64,000 bases of DNA from Pelomonas sp. Root1217. GTDB taxonomy: Bacteria > Pseudomonadota > Gammaproteobacteria > Burkholderiales > Burkholderiaceae_C. Positions within the stretch are counted from its first letter, which is position 1. Each line of letters starts with the position of its first letter. The stretch covers positions 187,463 to 251,462 of the forward strand of contig NZ_LMDC01000023.1 in the NCBI RefSeq assembly GCF_001425705.1, written 5' to 3'. Below the pieces are notes generated by a model. It had not been told where the DNA came from. It ran no database searches and saw only the letters and a list, made by a program, of their open reading frames with translations. Positions 35,124 to 44,645 of the stretch are shown here, piece by piece. A program made the translations under genes and the position numbers.

Positions 35124-35729
35124 ATGAGCCAGACCGGACTGTTCGACGATCTCGCGCCGTCACCGGGCGCACTGCCTGCCGGCTTGCGCTACGAGGCTGG
35201 CTTTCTGTCCGCCAGCGAGGAAGCGGCCCTCATCGCCATCGTGAAGGCACTGCCGCTGCAGGCAGCGAAGTACAAGAGCTATACCGCGCGGCGCCGTGTC
35301 GTCAGCTTCGGCGGCCAATTCGATTACGACAGCAATCGGCTGCTGCCGTCCGTGCCGCTGATCGACGCACTGCACCCGCTGCGCGAACGTGTCGCGCGCC
35401 GGGCGGGTGTCGACGCTCAGGCCCTCGTGCATGTGCTCGTCGCCGAGTACGCACCGGGCACGCCGTTGGGCTGGCACCGTGATGTGCCCGACTTCGAGGA
35501 CGTCTTTGGCGTGTCGCTGGGCAATGTGGCGCTGTTGCGTTTCAGACCGTATCCGCCGCAGAACCCGAAGCGCGAGGACATCATCAAGCTGAACGTCGAA
35601 CCGCGCTCCCTCTACGCGCTGCAGGGCGCGGCGCGCTGGGGCTGGCAGCACAGCGTGGCGCCGGTGGACGCGCTGCGCTGGTCGATCACGTTCAGGACTG
35701 CGCGGCAGAGTTCACGCCCGCCGGCATGA
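35124..35729 (+). CDS. AlkB-like 2-oxoglutarate/Fe(II) dioxygenase
   Basis: 201 residues. The iron-binding HxD is in LGWHRDVPDFEDVFGVS, the distal His in ARWGWQHSVAPVDALRWS, and the 2-oxoglutarate-binding Arg in RWSITFRT; LLRFRPYPPQ and SYTARRRVVSFGGQFDYDS match AlkB-type repair enzymes. Such enzymes remove methyl groups from damaged bases by oxidation. The closest look is the alpha-ketoglutarate-dependent dioxygenase group found in Burkholderiales and Xanthomonas rather than E. coli AlkB itself. It lies with the next gene on the plus strand, between minus-strand nit and yhdP. Confidence 0.88.
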   Translation: MSQTGLFDDLAPSPGALPAGLRYEAGFLSASEEAALIAIVKALPLQAAKYKSYTARRRVVSFGGQFDYDSNRLLPSVPLIDALHPLRERVARRAGVDAQALVHVLVAEYAPGTPLGWHRDVPDFEDVFGVSLGNVALLRFRPYPPQNPKREDIIKLNVEPRSLYALQGAARWGWQHSVAPVDALRWSITFRTARQSSRPPA

Positions 35730-35763
35730 CGCCCTCGGGCGGCGGCATGAGAATCGAGCGGAC

Positions 35764-36609
35764 ATGCCGCTTGCCTCCCGACTGCGGCGCCAACTGCTGG
35801 CGCTGCCCCTCACCGCCGCACTGCCGCCAGCCCATGGCGCCACCTCACCGCTGACGCTGCGACTGCCCGACCCCAACGCCTACAGCGCCCACGGCAATTT
35901 CTTCATCGAGGCCTTGAAGCTGGCGCTTAGCAAGACGGGCGACGGCGAGCCGGCGCCCGTCCTGGTTCACGCGGCGCCCGACCTGCCGCGCCCGCGCATG
36001 CGCCAGATGCTGCAGGACGGCCTGCTGGACCTGATGTGGAGCACTACCACGCCCGAGCGCGAGGCGCAGGCGCTGCCGGTGCGCTTCAATCTGCTCAAGG
36101 GCATCAACGAACTGCGCTTCCTGCTCGTGCGGGCCACCGACCTCTCCACCATGCGATCGGTGCGCACGCTGGAGGCGCTGCGCCGCTTTCGCGCCGGCGC
36201 CGGCACCTACTGGAGCGACGCGCAGATCCTGCGCGCCAATGGCTTCAACGTCGAGACGGCGACCAAATCCGAGCTGCTGTTCCGCATGCTCAAGGCCGGC
36301 CGCTTCGACTTCATCCCTCGCAGCCGCGAAGAGATCGACGCCGAGCTGCTGCAATTCGCCGACCAGGGCTTCGCCGAACTGCCGGGTGTGGCGCTGCAAT
36401 ACCGGCAGCCGCTCTACTTCTTCGTGGCGCGCGACAAGCCGCAACTGGCCGAGCGGCTGCTGCGCGGATTGAACCTGGCGGCGGCCGACGGCAGTTTCGA
36501 CACCCTCTTCATGGCCGAACCCGGGCTGAAGACCGCGCTGATGCAGCTGCGCGGCTACACGGGGCTGCGGCTGCAGCTGAAGGCGCTGGAGGCGGAGCCT
36601 CCTCGTTGA
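35764..36609 (+). CDS. Periplasmic solute-binding-like protein
   Basis: 281 residues with a signal peptide (RRQLLALPLTAALPPAHGAT). The mature protein has the pattern of an SBP family 3-like fold: LTLRLPDPNAYSAHGNFFIE, LLDLMWSTTTPEREAQALPV, LNELRFLL-type strand, RAGAGTYWSDAQILRANGF and LYFFVARDKPQLAERLLRGL. No permease or ATPase gene is adjacent, so it may be an orphan sensor or binding protein. It starts 34 bp after the AlkB-like gene and ends eight bases before the convergent yhdP stop. The ligand is unknown. Confidence 0.75.
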   Translation: MPLASRLRRQLLALPLTAALPPAHGATSPLTLRLPDPNAYSAHGNFFIEALKLALSKTGDGEPAPVLVHAAPDLPRPRMRQMLQDGLLDLMWSTTTPEREAQALPVRFNLLKGINELRFLLVRATDLSTMRSVRTLEALRRFRAGAGTYWSDAQILRANGFNVETATKSELLFRMLKAGRFDFIPRSREEIDAELLQFADQGFAELPGVALQYRQPLYFFVARDKPQLAERLLRGLNLAAADGSFDTLFMAEPGLKTALMQLRGYTGLRLQLKALEAEPPR

Positions 36610-36616
36610 CGCGAGG

Positions 36617-39600
36617 TCAGGGCGCGCTGGCCCCGCTCGCCGCCTTGGCCGGCAGCGCCTCCACCTTCTCGACCTTGGGGTCATCCCAGGTCCCGGTGAT
36701 GTGGAACTCGCGCGTGTTGGCCGCGGCCACCGGGCGGCTCAGGATCAACTGGGCCAGGAAGGCACCGAGCGCAATGGCTGGGTTGATGGCCGCATAGGCG
36801 AGCGATGCGCCGCCGGCCGACACCTCGGGGACGACGACGACGCGCAGCTTCTGCGTCTCCGCCGCAAGGTCGGTGCTGCCGTCCACCAACACGGCCGCCT
36901 GCAGGCCGCGGATGCGGATGTTGTCGCTGCGGGCCACGCCGGCGGTGATCTTGACGTCGCCGGTCACGCCGTCGAATGTGAAGCCCTCGGCGAAGACGTC
37001 GCGGAAGTCCAGCAGGAAGCGTCGCGGCAGCGATTGCAGGCTCAGCACGCCCAGCAGCCGCCCGACGCCGGGCTCGGCCTTCAGGAAAGTGCCCGTGTCG
37101 AGCTGGATGTTCAAGGCGCCGGCCATGCTGGCGTAGTGCGGGGCCAGCGGCGAGCCGTCCCAGCCGACCTGGCCGGCCAGCACGCCCTTGCCGCCGCGCA
37201 GCACGGGCGCGTCCTTCTGGCCCTGGCCGAGGCGCTCCAGCAGCTTGCCGGCGTCGGCGATGTCGAGCTTCCAGTCGAGCTGGGTGCGGCGCCTGGCGTT
37301 GCCGTCGCCACCCCAATGGCCGGTGGCCATCAGCGTCGCTTCGGGCGAGCGGATCTGCAGCTTCTCCAGCTTCCAGTCACGCGCGGCGGCCGGCGCGTGG
37401 GCCAGCACCTCCAGCCGGCCCAGGCGCTTGCCGCGCAGCTCGAAGTCGTCGATCTCGATGTCCAGCGACGGCAGCGGGCTGCTTCCCGCGTCGGCCTTGA
37501 CCGGATCGATGAGCTCGCTGACCGACTCGGCTTCCTGGCGCGGCAGCGACAGCCGGGTCAGCCGCGCCTGCACGGCGTCGATCTGGCCGCCCTTGACGCC
37601 CTTCAGGTCGATGCGGCCGGAGAGCTGCTCGGCATCGATGTTGACGCGCCAATTGGCGCCCTCGCGCGCCACCACCGCGGACGCGCGGCCGAGCTGGCGG
37701 CCACCGATCTTCAGCGCCTGGCTGCGCAGCGAGATCTGGCTGGGCAGCAGGCCGGCGTCGTCGGCGCCCTCGCCACCGCTACCGGCACCCGCCAACCCGC
37801 CCAGGCGCTGCTGCCAGGCGTCCAGGTCCAGCGCGGCGACATTGACCTGCAGCAGCACACCGGCAGCCGGCAAGGCGGGTAGCTTGTCCTGCACGGCCAG
37901 CGCACCGCGCAGCACCTGCGAGGCCGTGCCGGACACGTCGCGTTGCAGCTGGGCCTGGAGCAGCGGCAGCGCACCGGCGCCCAGTTCGAGGCGCAGTTCG
38001 TCGCGGCCGGCGCCGGTGGGCGTCATCAGCAGGCGCAGCGGCAGCACCGCATCGGCCTCCTTGCGGCCGGGCGCGGGCAGGTCCAGGGCCAGGCCCTGCA
38101 GATTGCTGGTGACGCTGAGTTCGCTCTGGCCGTCCTTCGGGATGGCGAGCTGGAAGCGATAGGCCGCCTGGCCGCTGGCGGCCTGGGCCAGGCGGGCGAC
38201 GGCGCCCAGCTCGGTGGCGCGGCGCAGCCCCTCGGCGGTGGCTTGGCCCTGCACGGCGAAGCGCATGCCGCCGTCGCGCTGCGTACCGCCCTCGATGCCG
38301 GCGTCGCCGCCGAGCAGGCGGGCCGTCATGCCGGTCAGCTGCAGGCCCTTTCGGTCGAAGTCGACACGGCCACGTGCGCCGTTCAGCGCCGGCAGCTCGG
38401 GGCGCAGCTTGAGGTCAACGCCACCGAGCTGGAGCTGGCCCTTGACCGCCGTCTGGTGGGTGTCGTCCAGCGGGATGGTGATGCCGAGCTTGAGCCCGAC
38501 CGGGCCCTGGGCCGTCGTGGTGCTCAGCGCATGGCCCAGCCATTCGTCCAGCGGCGAAGCGCGCACGAAGCGCAGCAGGTCGGCGCCGGCGCCGCGACCG
38601 TTGCCGTCGAGCTGCAGCACCCGGCCATGGTGCAGGTCCTTGATGCCGCCGTTGACACCGCTGAGTTCATAGCCCACCACCTTGGCGCGGCCATCCTTGA
38701 TCTCCATGCCGGCGCGCTCGAAGATCAGCTCGGCATCCACGCCCTCCATGGCCGGCCAGTTGCCGCCGTTGTCGCTCGGCGGCACATAGGCCAGCGTGAC
38801 GTTCTGGGCCTGGGTGGCCACGCGGAAGATGCCGGGGGACCTGGGGGTCGCGAAGGGGAAGTCGCTCAGCTCGCCCTTGAGCCGCACGCTGACGTTGCGC
38901 GCCTCGCCGCCGAGGATGGCGCGCGACACATAGCTGCGCGTGGCCGGCAGGCGCTGCGGGATGTAGCGGGCCACGCGCGTGGCCTCCACGCGCTGCACGC
39001 GGCCGCTGAGGTCCAGGAAGCCAGGCGTCGTCGCGCCAGCCGCGCGCCGCCAGGTGACATCGAACTCGCCGCTCAGATCGGGCGTCTGCAGCTGCAGCTC
39101 GTGCAGCTTCAGCTCGACCTCGCCGGGCGTCTTGCCCTTGGCCTGGCTGTCCGGCTGGGGCAGCTTCCAGCTCAGCTGTGTGGACAGCCGCGTGATCGGC
39201 AGGTGCGGGTCCTCGAACAGGCCCGGCAGCTCGACCTCGCCCTGGTGCACGGCCAGCTTGGCGGTGCCGCCACGCTCGTTGGCGTCGAGTTCCAGGCTGG
39301 CGCCGTGCAGGCCGGGGCGGCCGAGGTGGTCCTCCTGCGCACCGGCCTTGGCGGCCACGGCCAGGCCGTCGATCTGGGCCTTGACGCGGTAGCTGCGCGG
39401 CGCGTCCAGGGCGCCCTGCCATTGGCCGCTGAGGGCCGTCAACACGCCGCGCGGCTCCAGCTCCTCGAGCAACTGGTGCGCGCGCTCGCCCAGTGGCAGG
39501 CGTTGGGCGATCTGGGCCATCAGCGCGAAATCCAGGCGCTGGGCGTTGACTTCGCCACCCAGCACCTCGTCGGCCTTGCCGAGCTGCAGGGTGACACCCC

Positions 39601-40687
39601 AGTCCGAACGCGGCCAGACCACGCCATCACCGCTGACAAAGCCAAGCTGCCGGGCCTGCACGCTCAAGGCGCCTTTGGCGCGGGCCAGGTCCAGCCGCCC
39701 CTGGATGTGGTCCAGGTCCAGCTCGGGGGCTGATTCGAGCAACCTCAGGCGAACCGAGCGCAGCGCCAGGTCCAGCGTCGCTGCCACCGGTTGGCCGTCC
39801 TTGATCTGGCCCCAGGCGCGCACGGCACCGTCGCCCTCGCTGAGCTGGAAGGGCAGGTCGACATGGCGCTTGAGCTGGCTCAGGTCGGCGCGCGGCAGCT
39901 CGGCATAGAGCTGGCCGCTCCAATGCTGGAACTCGCCGGGGCGCTTGAGCAGACTCTGCGTGAACTGGCCCCGCAGCGTGAAGCGCCGGCCCCAGTCGGC
40001 GGGCGGCGTGGCGTCCAGGCGCAGGTCATGGCGGCGCAGGCCGTTGCGCATGATGAAGTTCAGCGCCGACAGCTCCAGCGGCCGGCTGTCGGCGCGCTTC
40101 TCGTCCACCCAGCGCACCCGGCCATTGACGATGGCCAGCTCGGGCTGGCTGAACAGCCAGTCCATGCCGGCCTCGGTGGTGCCGGCGTCGGTCTTCTCGG
40201 CCTCGTCCAGGCCCAGCCCGGCGATGAAGATGCGGCCCTGGGCATCGCGGCGGATGATCAGTTCGGGCGCGTCGACCAGCAGCTGCGAGAAGCGCGGCTC
40301 CAGCGCGAGCAGGGACTGGGCCGACAACACGGCCGCAACGCGGGGCAGGCGCAGGGCCGGGCGGCCGGCGGCGTCGAGCACCTGCACATCGCCCAATTCC
40401 ATGCGCGGCAACCAGCCACTGGATTCGACCGTGATGCGGCCGATGCGCAGCTCTACCCCCAAAGCCTTTGAGGCTTCCTTTTCCAGCCAGGGGCGCCAGT
40501 CATTGGCGTGCGGGAGAATGGCCCAGTGCAATACAGCCCAGGCCATCACCCCCAACGCCCACAACAGGGCCAGCACCAGCACTGCCCAGCGCAGGCTGTG
40601 CCAGCACAGGCGCAAAGGCCAGCGCGAGGCGCGTGTACAGCGGTGGAGGGCGGCCGAGAAAATGTCAGACACGTTGTCTTGGGGCAC
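36617..40687 (-). CDS. yhdP: YhdP-family AsmA-like envelope protein (DUF3971)
   Basis: 1356 residues, the size of the family. A single N-terminal membrane helix (WAVLVLALLWALGVMAWAV) is followed by a very long, beta-rich periplasmic region with the AsmA-type start (EKEASKALGVELRIGRITVE) and an AsmA-like C-terminal part (LLGVLSLQSLPRRFLLDFRD, FDGVTGDVKITAGVARSDNI). In E. coli YhdP is one of the bridge-like proteins that move phospholipids from inner to outer membrane. The start is a GTG (MPQDNVSDIF). It is divergent from glnE with only 37 bp between starts, an arrangement common in betaproteobacteria. Confidence 0.93.
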   Translation of the reverse strand: MPQDNVSDIFSAALHRCTRASRWPLRLCWHSLRWAVLVLALLWALGVMAWAVLHWAILPHANDWRPWLEKEASKALGVELRIGRITVESSGWLPRMELGDVQVLDAAGRPALRLPRVAAVLSAQSLLALEPRFSQLLVDAPELIIRRDAQGRIFIAGLGLDEAEKTDAGTTEAGMDWLFSQPELAIVNGRVRWVDEKRADSRPLELSALNFIMRNGLRRHDLRLDATPPADWGRRFTLRGQFTQSLLKRPGEFQHWSGQLYAELPRADLSQLKRHVDLPFQLSEGDGAVRAWGQIKDGQPVAATLDLALRSVRLRLLESAPELDLDHIQGRLDLARAKGALSVQARQLGFVSGDGVVWPRSDWGVTLQLGKADEVLGGEVNAQRLDFALMAQIAQRLPLGERAHQLLEELEPRGVLTALSGQWQGALDAPRSYRVKAQIDGLAVAAKAGAQEDHLGRPGLHGASLELDANERGGTAKLAVHQGEVELPGLFEDPHLPITRLSTQLSWKLPQPDSQAKGKTPGEVELKLHELQLQTPDLSGEFDVTWRRAAGATTPGFLDLSGRVQRVEATRVARYIPQRLPATRSYVSRAILGGEARNVSVRLKGELSDFPFATPRSPGIFRVATQAQNVTLAYVPPSDNGGNWPAMEGVDAELIFERAGMEIKDGRAKVVGYELSGVNGGIKDLHHGRVLQLDGNGRGAGADLLRFVRASPLDEWLGHALSTTTAQGPVGLKLGITIPLDDTHQTAVKGQLQLGGVDLKLRPELPALNGARGRVDFDRKGLQLTGMTARLLGGDAGIEGGTQRDGGMRFAVQGQATAEGLRRATELGAVARLAQAASGQAAYRFQLAIPKDGQSELSVTSNLQGLALDLPAPGRKEADAVLPLRLLMTPTGAGRDELRLELGAGALPLLQAQLQRDVSGTASQVLRGALAVQDKLPALPAAGVLLQVNVAALDLDAWQQRLGGLAGAGSGGEGADDAGLLPSQISLRSQALKIGGRQLGRASAVVAREGANWRVNIDAEQLSGRIDLKGVKGGQIDAVQARLTRLSLPRQEAESVSELIDPVKADAGSSPLPSLDIEIDDFELRGKRLGRLEVLAHAPAAARDWKLEKLQIRSPEATLMATGHWGGDGNARRRTQLDWKLDIADAGKLLERLGQGQKDAPVLRGGKGVLAGQVGWDGSPLAPHYASMAGALNIQLDTGTFLKAEPGVGRLLGVLSLQSLPRRFLLDFRDVFAEGFTFDGVTGDVKITAGVARSDNIRIRGLQAAVLVDGSTDLAAETQKLRVVVVPEVSAGGASLAYAAINPAIALGAFLAQLILSRPVAAANTREFHITGTWDDPKVEKVEALPAKAASGASAP

Positions 40688-40724
40688 GTGAAATGTCGGC
40701 CGGCGGTCAATCTAGCACAGGGTC

Positions 40725-43445
40725 ATGAGCGCACTGTTTCCCGTTCTTGCTGAGCACAGCCGCTATGTGCAGCGGGTTCGCCGTCGCTATGCGGGCGAAC
40801 TGCCGCTGTTGCAACCGGGGCTGCCGGACCGGGCCGTCATTGCCGCACTGATCGAGACATTGGCCACGGATCGGCCGTTGGGAAGCGCCTTGCGCGTCGC
40901 TCGCCACCTTGTGCTGGAACGCCTGGCGGTGCTGGACATCGAACAGGGCGCCACTGTGGAAGATGTCACGCTGGCCATGACCCACCTGGCCGAAGTGACA
41001 CTGGACAAGGCCCTGGCCGACGCGCGGGCCGAACTGGACGCCCTCCACGGCGAACCGCGCACCGCCGAGGGCGGCGACATCGCCTTCTGGGTGCTGGGCA
41101 TGGGCAAGCTCGGCGCCCGCGAGTTGAATGTCTCCTCGGACATCGACCTCATCTACGTTTACGAAGACGACGGCCAGACGCAAGGTTCAAGGCCGGTCAG
41201 TGCCCACGAATACTTCTCCAGCGTGGCCAAGAAGCTCTACGCGCTGATCGGCGACGTCACCGACGACGGCCAGGTCTTCCGCGTCGACCTGGCGCTGCGG
41301 CCCAATGGCAAGAGCGGCCCGCCGGTCGTCAGCCTGGGCATGCTGGAGGAGTACTTCCTCGTGCAGGGCCGCGAGTGGGAGCGCTTTGCCTGGCTGAAGA
41401 GCCGCGTCGTCGCGCCGCTGTCGGGCATGGGCGCGCCGGGCGATGCGCGCACGCTGCAGCTGCGCAACCTCGTCACGCCCTTTGTCTACCGCCGCTACCT
41501 GGATTACGGCGTCTTCGAAGGCCTGCGCCAGCTGCACGGCAAGATCCGCAGCGAAGCCAAGGCGCGCGCGGCCGGGCGGCCGGAGCGCGCCAACGACGTC
41601 AAGCTGTCGCGCGGCGGCATCCGCGAGATCGAGTTCATCGTGCAGCTGTTGCAGGTGGTGCGCGGCGGCCAGTTCCCCGAGATCCGCACGCGCTCCACCG
41701 TCAAGGCGCTGGCGCAGCTGGCGGCCGGTGGGCTGATGAAGGCCGAGACCGCAGAAAAGCTGACCGCTGCTTACGTTTTCCTGCGCCGCGTCGAGCACCG
41801 CATCCAGTTCCTGGACGACCAGCAGACCCACTGCCTGCCCCAGGGCGACGCCGACCTGGCGTGGATTGCCGCGTCGCTCGGTCTGAAATGCTCGCGCGAG
41901 GCTTGCGAATTGTTTGAAATGCTCGGCGAAGTGCGCGAGCTGGTGGCGACCGAGTTCGACGCGCTGCTGCACGAGGGCGGCAAGCCCAAGGGTGCTTGCA
42001 AGGGCGGCCAGTGCGGCGGGCCGAAGCCGGCCGTCGATGGCGAGGACTTCCTGGCCGGCCTGCCGGCACCGCTGGCGATGGCCGTGCGAGCCCTGGCCGA
42101 CACGCCGCGCGTGCAGGGCCTGCGCGAGGAATCGCGCCAGCGCCTGGCCAAGCTCTTCCACCGCGCGGCGCAAGCCGTGGCGGCCGACGAATGCTCGCTG
42201 GATGCGGCGCTGCGCTTCGTCGACTGGGTCGGCCCGCTGCTGCGCCGCGAGAGTTATCTGGCCCTGCTCGTCGAGCGCCCCGCCGTGCAGCAGCGCCTGC
42301 TGCGCCTGCTGGGCCTGGCGCGCTGGCCGATGCGCTATCTGATGCAGCACCCCGGCGTCATCGACGAACTCGCCGACCCGCTGCTGCTGACCGCCCGCTT
42401 CGACCGCGAGGCCTTCATCACCGACCTGCTGGAGCGCGAGCAGGGCTGGGAGCGCAGTGGCGAGGCCGACGAAGAGGCACTGCTGGACACGCTGCGCCGC
42501 GCCCACCATGCCGAAGTCTTCCGCACGCTGGTGCGCGACGTCGAGGGCCGCATCACCGTCGAGCAGGTGGCCGACGACCTGTCGCTGCTGGCCGACGCCG
42601 TGCTGCAGATCGCCATCACCTGGGCCTGGGACCGCTTCGGCAAAGCGCATCGCCCGCAGCCCCGCCTGGCCGTCATCGCCTACGGCAAGCTCGGTGGCAA
42701 GGAGCTGGGCTATGGCGGCGACCTGGACGTCGTGTTCGTCTTCGACGACGACGACGAGAACGCGAGCGAGATCTATGGCGCCTTTGTGCGCCGCCTCATC
42801 ACCTGGCTGACGCTGCGCACCGCCGCCGGCGAGCTGTTCGACATCGACACCGCGCTGCGGCCGAATGGCAACTCGGGCCTGCTGGTCACGTCGCTGGCCC
42901 ATTTCGAGGCCTACCAGACCGGCCGCGGCAGCAACACCGCCTGGACCTGGGAACACCAGGCCATCACGCGAGCACGCTTTTGTGCCGGCAATGCCGAGCT
43001 GGCCGAGCGCTGCGAGAGCGTGCGCCGCCAGGTGCTGACGGCGCCACGCGACGCCCGGGCGCTGAAGACCGAGGTGCAGGCCATGCGCGACAAGGTGCGT
43101 GCGGCGCGGCCCGTGAAAGACGGGCTCTTCGACGTCAAGCACAGCGAGGGCGGCATGATGGACGCCGAGTTCGCCGTGCAGTTCCTGGTGCTGGCGCATT
43201 CGGCGACGCACCCTCAGCTGCAGGACGACCTCGGCAACATCGCGCTGCTGCGCATGGCGGAGTCCGCCGGTCTGCTGCCGGCCGGCGTGGGCGTCGGTGC
43301 GGCCAACGCCTACCGCGAGCTGCGGCGCGTGCAGCACAAGGCCCGGCTGGACGAGCAGTCCACGGCGTTGGACGCCGAAGCCACCGCCGCGCTGGCCGTG
43401 CATCGGGACGCCGTGCGCGCGCTATGGCAAGCCGTGTTTGGCTGA
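40725..43445 (+). CDS. glnE: Bifunctional glutamine synthetase adenylyltransferase/adenylyl-removing enzyme
   Basis: 906 residues with two nucleotidyltransferase domains. The N-terminal (deadenylylating) site has VLGMGKLGARELNVSSDIDL and the C-terminal (adenylylating) site IAYGKLGGKELGYGGDLDVV; each is followed by an all-helical linker (SRGGIREIEFIVQLLQVV; GGMMDAEFAVQFLVLAHS). It switches glutamine synthetase off by transferring AMP to a Tyr, and on again by phosphorolysis, under control of PII proteins. Its last 22 bases overlap the start of the rhomboid-like gene, which suggests translational coupling. Confidence 0.97.
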   Translation: MSALFPVLAEHSRYVQRVRRRYAGELPLLQPGLPDRAVIAALIETLATDRPLGSALRVARHLVLERLAVLDIEQGATVEDVTLAMTHLAEVTLDKALADARAELDALHGEPRTAEGGDIAFWVLGMGKLGARELNVSSDIDLIYVYEDDGQTQGSRPVSAHEYFSSVAKKLYALIGDVTDDGQVFRVDLALRPNGKSGPPVVSLGMLEEYFLVQGREWERFAWLKSRVVAPLSGMGAPGDARTLQLRNLVTPFVYRRYLDYGVFEGLRQLHGKIRSEAKARAAGRPERANDVKLSRGGIREIEFIVQLLQVVRGGQFPEIRTRSTVKALAQLAAGGLMKAETAEKLTAAYVFLRRVEHRIQFLDDQQTHCLPQGDADLAWIAASLGLKCSREACELFEMLGEVRELVATEFDALLHEGGKPKGACKGGQCGGPKPAVDGEDFLAGLPAPLAMAVRALADTPRVQGLREESRQRLAKLFHRAAQAVAADECSLDAALRFVDWVGPLLRRESYLALLVERPAVQQRLLRLLGLARWPMRYLMQHPGVIDELADPLLLTARFDREAFITDLLEREQGWERSGEADEEALLDTLRRAHHAEVFRTLVRDVEGRITVEQVADDLSLLADAVLQIAITWAWDRFGKAHRPQPRLAVIAYGKLGGKELGYGGDLDVVFVFDDDDENASEIYGAFVRRLITWLTLRTAAGELFDIDTALRPNGNSGLLVTSLAHFEAYQTGRGSNTAWTWEHQAITRARFCAGNAELAERCESVRRQVLTAPRDARALKTEVQAMRDKVRAARPVKDGLFDVKHSEGGMMDAEFAVQFLVLAHSATHPQLQDDLGNIALLRMAESAGLLPAGVGVGAANAYRELRRVQHKARLDEQSTALDAEATAALAVHRDAVRALWQAVFG

Positions 43446-43987
43446 GCCTGTGCACGGCGCTGGCCGCGCTGTCCCTGCTGGCCTGGCCGCTGCCGCGCGA
43501 GGCGCTGGACTGGCAGCCAACCCTGGCCGCCGCACAACCTTGGCGCACCGTCACGGCCGCCTTTGCTCACTGGACGCCCATCCACCTGGCCGCCAACCTC
43601 GTCGGCTGCGTCGTGCTCGCTCTGCTGGGCTGGCGCGCCTCGCTCGGCCGGCGTGAAGCCCTCGCTGGCCTGATCGCGCTGCCGTTGACCCAGCTCGGCC
43701 TGCTGTTGCGCCCCGAGCTGCGGCACTACGCCGGCCTGTCCGGCGTGCTGCATGCACTGGCAGCCATCGCGGCGATGGCTTTGCTCACGCGCGGGGGTCG
43801 CGAACGCTGGGTTGGCGGCGGCATCGCACTCGGGCTTGTCCTCAAGGTCTTCCTTGAACATCCGCTCGGCCCCGTGCTGCGCGACACGCCGGGATTCGAC
43901 TTTCCCGTGGCGCCGTTTGCTCACCTGACGGGCGCTGTCGCCGGCGCGCTGGCCTGGCGGCTGACAATGCGCCCATCTGACAAATAG
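43424..43987 (+). CDS. Rhomboid-family intramembrane serine protease, probable rhombosortase
   Basis: 187 residues and six predicted membrane helices, the short form typical of rhombosortase (RrtA). Catalytic Ser106 lies in YAGLSGVLHAL and catalytic His167 in PFAHLTGAVAG; the His/Asn pair of the rhomboid oxyanion region is seen in FAHWTPIHLAANLVG (His49, His54, Asn58). Rhombosortases cut proteins with a GlyGly-CTERM tail; such a tail is present on the subtilase at 9358-11391. The start at 43424 lies inside glnE. The size and the LSGVLH motif favour rhombosortase over a general GlpG-like rhomboid, but the assignment is by eye. Confidence 0.83.
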   Translation: MASRVWLSLCTALAALSLLAWPLPREALDWQPTLAAAQPWRTVTAAFAHWTPIHLAANLVGCVVLALLGWRASLGRREALAGLIALPLTQLGLLLRPELRHYAGLSGVLHALAAIAAMALLTRGGRERWVGGGIALGLVLKVFLEHPLGPVLRDTPGFDFPVAPFAHLTGAVAGALAWRLTMRPSDK

Positions 43988-44003
43988 AACCTGAGGACGC
44001 CCC

Positions 44004-44645
44004 ATGGGACGTGAAGCCAGCTGTACCGCCCGCGTCGGCGCGGAGACCGAAGAGGTCACCGCCCTGCTCGAATCGACCACCGTCGTGCTGCGCGGCGACA
44101 TCAAGCGCAAATGGAACATCGCCGCGCTGCAGAACCTGCGCGTCGAAGGCGAGGAGCTGCGCTTCGAAGCCGGCGAGAACGGGGAAGAGGCCGTCGCCCT
44201 GGCGCTGGGCGAGAAGGAGGCCGGCAAGTGGCTGAAGAAGCTGCAGACGCCGCCGCCCACGCTGGCCGCCAAGCTCGGCGTCAGCGCTGACAACCCCGCC
44301 CTGCTGATCGGGCCCACCGTGGGTTCGCTGGACCCCGCCCTGGCCGAGGCCCTGGCCGGCGGCATCACCACCAATATGCGCGAAGCCCGCATGCTGGTGG
44401 CGGTGCTGAGCCAGGCATCGGAGCTGCCGCGCATGGCCGAGTTCCATGCCGACATGATCTGCAAGACGGTCTGGGTCGTGCATCCCAAGGGCCCGAACGC
44501 CGACCCGTCGGATGCCGTGGTCCGCATCGCCATGCGCGGCTGGGGCTATGTGGACAACAAGACCAGCGCCGTGTCGGACGCGCTGACGGCGACGCGCTGG
44601 GTGCTGACCCAGCCACCGGCCAAGAAGCGGGTGCGCAATCGCTAA
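44004..44645 (+). CDS. Conserved hypothetical protein
   Basis: 213 residues, soluble, no signal peptide. A first part (SCTARVGAETEEVTALLEST, then LRGDIKRKWNIAALQNLRVE) is followed by a second, helix-rich part ending in TVWVVHPKGPNADPSDAVVR and GYVDNKTSAVSDALTATRWV. The latter recalls small DUF3052-type proteins, which carry a similar PKG and K-x-S arrangement, but this is a loose resemblance. GAGGA lies eight bases upstream of the ATG. Its stop codon overlaps that of the convergent DAO gene by 4 bp. Confidence 0.65.
   Translation: MGREASCTARVGAETEEVTALLESTTVVLRGDIKRKWNIAALQNLRVEGEELRFEAGENGEEAVALALGEKEAGKWLKKLQTPPPTLAAKLGVSADNPALLIGPTVGSLDPALAEALAGGITTNMREARMLVAVLSQASELPRMAEFHADMICKTVWVVHPKGPNADPSDAVVRIAMRGWGYVDNKTSAVSDALTATRWVLTQPPAKKRVRNR

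Noticed and set aside
43424-43987. Frameshifted C-terminal extension of glnE
   Set aside because: GlnE is complete at the normal length, and the overlapping frame codes a full six-helix rhomboid with its own ATG and catalytic pair.
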